Origin: Tropicimonas isoalkanivorans
GTDB lineage: Bacteria; Pseudomonadota; Alphaproteobacteria; Rhodobacterales; Rhodobacteraceae
NCBI RefSeq assembly: GCF_900112335.1
Contig: NZ_FOLG01000001.1
Coordinates: forward strand, 124,001 to 188,000
DNA: 64,000 nucleotides
Direction of reading: 5' to 3'
The position numbers and the translations under genes were made by a program. How positions within the stretch are numbered: position 1 is the stretch's first letter; every line of letters begins with the position of its first letter. This document shows, one piece after another, positions 62,614 to 64,000 of the stretch. The notes under the pieces were generated by a model. That model made no database searches and was not told the DNA's origin. It saw only the letters and a list, made by a program, of their open reading frames with translations.

Positions 62614-63132
62614 ATGCCGAGAGCAATCAAGGCGTACGTGCGGGTGGCGGACCGACTTGCGGACTACACTGGCTATCTCGCGATGTATCTGATCTTCGTC
62701 ATGATCGCAGTGCTGCTGCTCGACGCGGTCACCCGCAACCTGCTGCATATTCCGCTGCACTGGTGCGTCGAGTTCGCGCAATTCACGCTGGCCGCCTACT
62801 ACTTCCTCGGTGGTCCAATGACGCTGAAGAACGACGATCACGTCCGGATGGACCTGTTCTATTCAAGCTTCAGCCGCTGGGGAAAACACCGGATGGACCT
62901 CGCCACCCTGCCCTTCCTGCTGGTGTACCTTGTGGTGATGCTGATCGGGTCGTCGTCCTCCTTGATCTACGCCATCGAGACCAACGAAAAGCGGTTCTCC
63001 ATGTGGAACCCCAGCGTAATCCCGATCAAGGCGCTGATGCTGGTCTGCATTGTGCTGATGATCCTGCAAACGATCTCGCTCATCTTCAAACACGTGGAGG
63101 CGCTGCGCGCGCGGAAGGCGGCAGCCGAATGA
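62614..63132 (+). CDS. TRAP transporter small permease (DctQ type)
   Basis: A 172-residue protein with four membrane helices and the conserved DHVRMDLFY segment. The ATG at 62614 has an AAGGGA site; a GTG at 62581 overlapping the DeoR stop is the alternative. Its stop overlaps the large-permease start (ATGA). The partner binding protein is not upstream and presumably lies beyond the right edge. Confidence 0.88.
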   Translation: MPRAIKAYVRVADRLADYTGYLAMYLIFVMIAVLLLDAVTRNLLHIPLHWCVEFAQFTLAAYYFLGGPMTLKNDDHVRMDLFYSSFSRWGKHRMDLATLPFLLVYLVVMLIGSSSSLIYAIETNEKRFSMWNPSVIPIKALMLVCIVLMILQTISLIFKHVEALRARKAAAE

Positions 63133-64000
63133 GTTACGAGCTGATTGCGATCCTCATGTTCCTGTCGATGGTGCTTTTGCTCTCGACCGGGCAACGCGTC
63201 TTCGGCGCCATAGGCTTCGTCGCTTCGGCGGCGGCGCTCATGCTGTACGGCACCGGCGGGGTGGAAATGCCGTTCAGCCAGGCGTTCAAGCTGTTCAACT
63301 GGTTCCCCATGCTGACGCTGCCGCTGTTCATCTACATGGGCTACGTGCTGTCGGAATCCGGCATCGCCGAAGACCTCTACCGCATGTTCCACGTCTTCTT
63401 CGGGCGCATGTCGGGCGGTCTGGCCATCGGCACGATCTTCCTGATGGTGATCATCTCGGCGATGAACGGGCTGTCGGTCGCCGGCATGGCCATCGGCGCG
63501 ACCATCGCCCTGCCGGAGATGCTCCGGCGCGGCTATGACAAGGTGCTGATCTCCGGCGTCGTGCAGGGCGGCTCCTCGCTCGGAATCCTGATCCCGCCGT
63601 CGGTCGTTCTGGTGCTCTTCGGCATGATCGCCCGGGCACCGGTCAGCCAGCTCTGGCTGGCGGGCGTGTTCCCGGGGCTGATCATGGCGACGATGTTCGT
63701 TCTCTACATCTGGATCCGCTGCAAGCTGAACCCCGCGCTTGCGCCCGTCGTGAGCGACGACGACCTCAACCTGCCATTTCGGGAGAAGCTGAAACTCCTG
63801 CGCGCCGGGGTCATTCCGCTCCTGATCTTCTTCTTCATGACCGGCCTCTTCGTGATGGGCTACACCAGCCTGGTGGAGAGTTCCGCCGTCGGTGCGACCT
63901 GTGCGACGCTCGCCGCGCTCTACAAGCACCGCCTGAGCTGGCAGCTCTTTCACGAGACCGCACGCAGCACACTGGCCGTGTCCTGTATGTTCCTCTGGCT
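63129..64000 (+). CDS. TRAP transporter large permease (DctM type), N-terminal part
   Basis: The first 290 residues of a large permease, cut by the window edge. Motifs LTLPLFIYMGYVLSESGIA and GSSLGILIPPSVVLVLFG are typical, and FVMGYTSLVESSAVGA near residue 235 is the expected transport-pore segment. About 130-150 residues are missing. The ligand is unknown; linkage to a DeoR regulator and polyol-type enzymes hints at a sugar acid or polyol-derived acid. Confidence 0.9.
   Translation, partial: MSYELIAILMFLSMVLLLSTGQRVFGAIGFVASAAALMLYGTGGVEMPFSQAFKLFNWFPMLTLPLFIYMGYVLSESGIAEDLYRMFHVFFGRMSGGLAIGTIFLMVIISAMNGLSVAGMAIGATIALPEMLRRGYDKVLISGVVQGGSSLGILIPPSVVLVLFGMIARAPVSQLWLAGVFPGLIMATMFVLYIWIRCKLNPALAPVVSDDDLNLPFREKLKLLRAGVIPLLIFFFMTGLFVMGYTSLVESSAVGATCATLAALYKHRLSWQLFHETARSTLAVSCMFLW

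Overview
The window is GC-rich, densely packed bacterial DNA from what looks like an alphaproteobacterium of the Rhodobacteraceae/Roseobacter type. The evidence is gene content and organisation: an FdsGB/FdsA-type NAD formate dehydrogenase, a rhizobial-style GlpV-S-T-P-Q-U glycerol ABC importer with GlpR and GlpD, two TRAP transporters, several solute-binding-protein operons, and many ATGA/GTGA stop-start overlaps. No rRNA, tRNA, CRISPR array, insertion sequence or prophage was recognised. Both edges cut genes (moeA on the left, a TRAP large permease on the right).

Layout. 1-7.5 kb: molybdoenzyme block with the end of moeA, a TusA-like protein, a fused FdsG-FdsB protein, FdsA, and an orphan membrane histidine kinase; a phospholipase-D-fold lipoprotein follows. 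9.4-16.4 kb: an accessory island with a tiny glycine-zipper lipoprotein, a SARP-type regulator with a co-oriented unknown protein, and divergently a GGGF-repeat PAP2/haloperoxidase-fold protein, an intracellular-looking subtilase, a 100-residue unknown and an M14-like carboxypeptidase that has lost its zinc ligands. This is the best candidate for an undescribed system. 16.7-21.3 kb: a stand-alone GH94 phosphorylase convergent with a tryptophanase, sharing a terminator that lies inside coding sequence.

21.5-31.5 kb: amino-sugar (MurNAc/GlcNAc) utilisation. An ABC importer, a Gfo/Idh oxidoreductase and MurQ are divergent from a BadF-type kinase, a GntR regulator, a SIS-family deaminase and NagA. 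Two near-identical inverted operator candidates lie between the two arms. Together these genes give import, phosphorylation, lactyl-ether removal, deacetylation and deamination to fructose-6-phosphate. 31.5-39.2 kb: cytochrome c, peroxiredoxin, a TakP-like TRAP transporter with an amidase and a 53-residue membrane protein, and an M20 amidohydrolase. 39.4-46.4 kb: pirin, a membrane-anchored TPR protein with a regulator-like N-terminus, a metallo-beta-lactamase-fold hydrolase, and a periplasmic/membrane protein paired with a HupE/UreJ-type transporter.

46.4-49 kb: a flavin aromatic monooxygenase divergent from a MarR regulator. 49-61.6 kb: glycerol metabolism. GlpR and GlpD are divergent from the glycerol ABC importer, whose two ATPases show complementary motif losses (one lacks the H-loop histidine, the other the LSGGQ signature). 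Opposite them is an operon with a GlpA-like flavoprotein carrying a BFD-type iron-sulfur motif, a second NAD(P)/FAD oxidoreductase and an FGGY (glycerol-type) kinase. 61.8-64 kb: a DeoR regulator and the start of a second TRAP transporter. A recurring feature is a strong hairpin directly after each of three substrate-binding-protein genes, before the membrane or ATPase genes, as expected for differential expression within transport operons.
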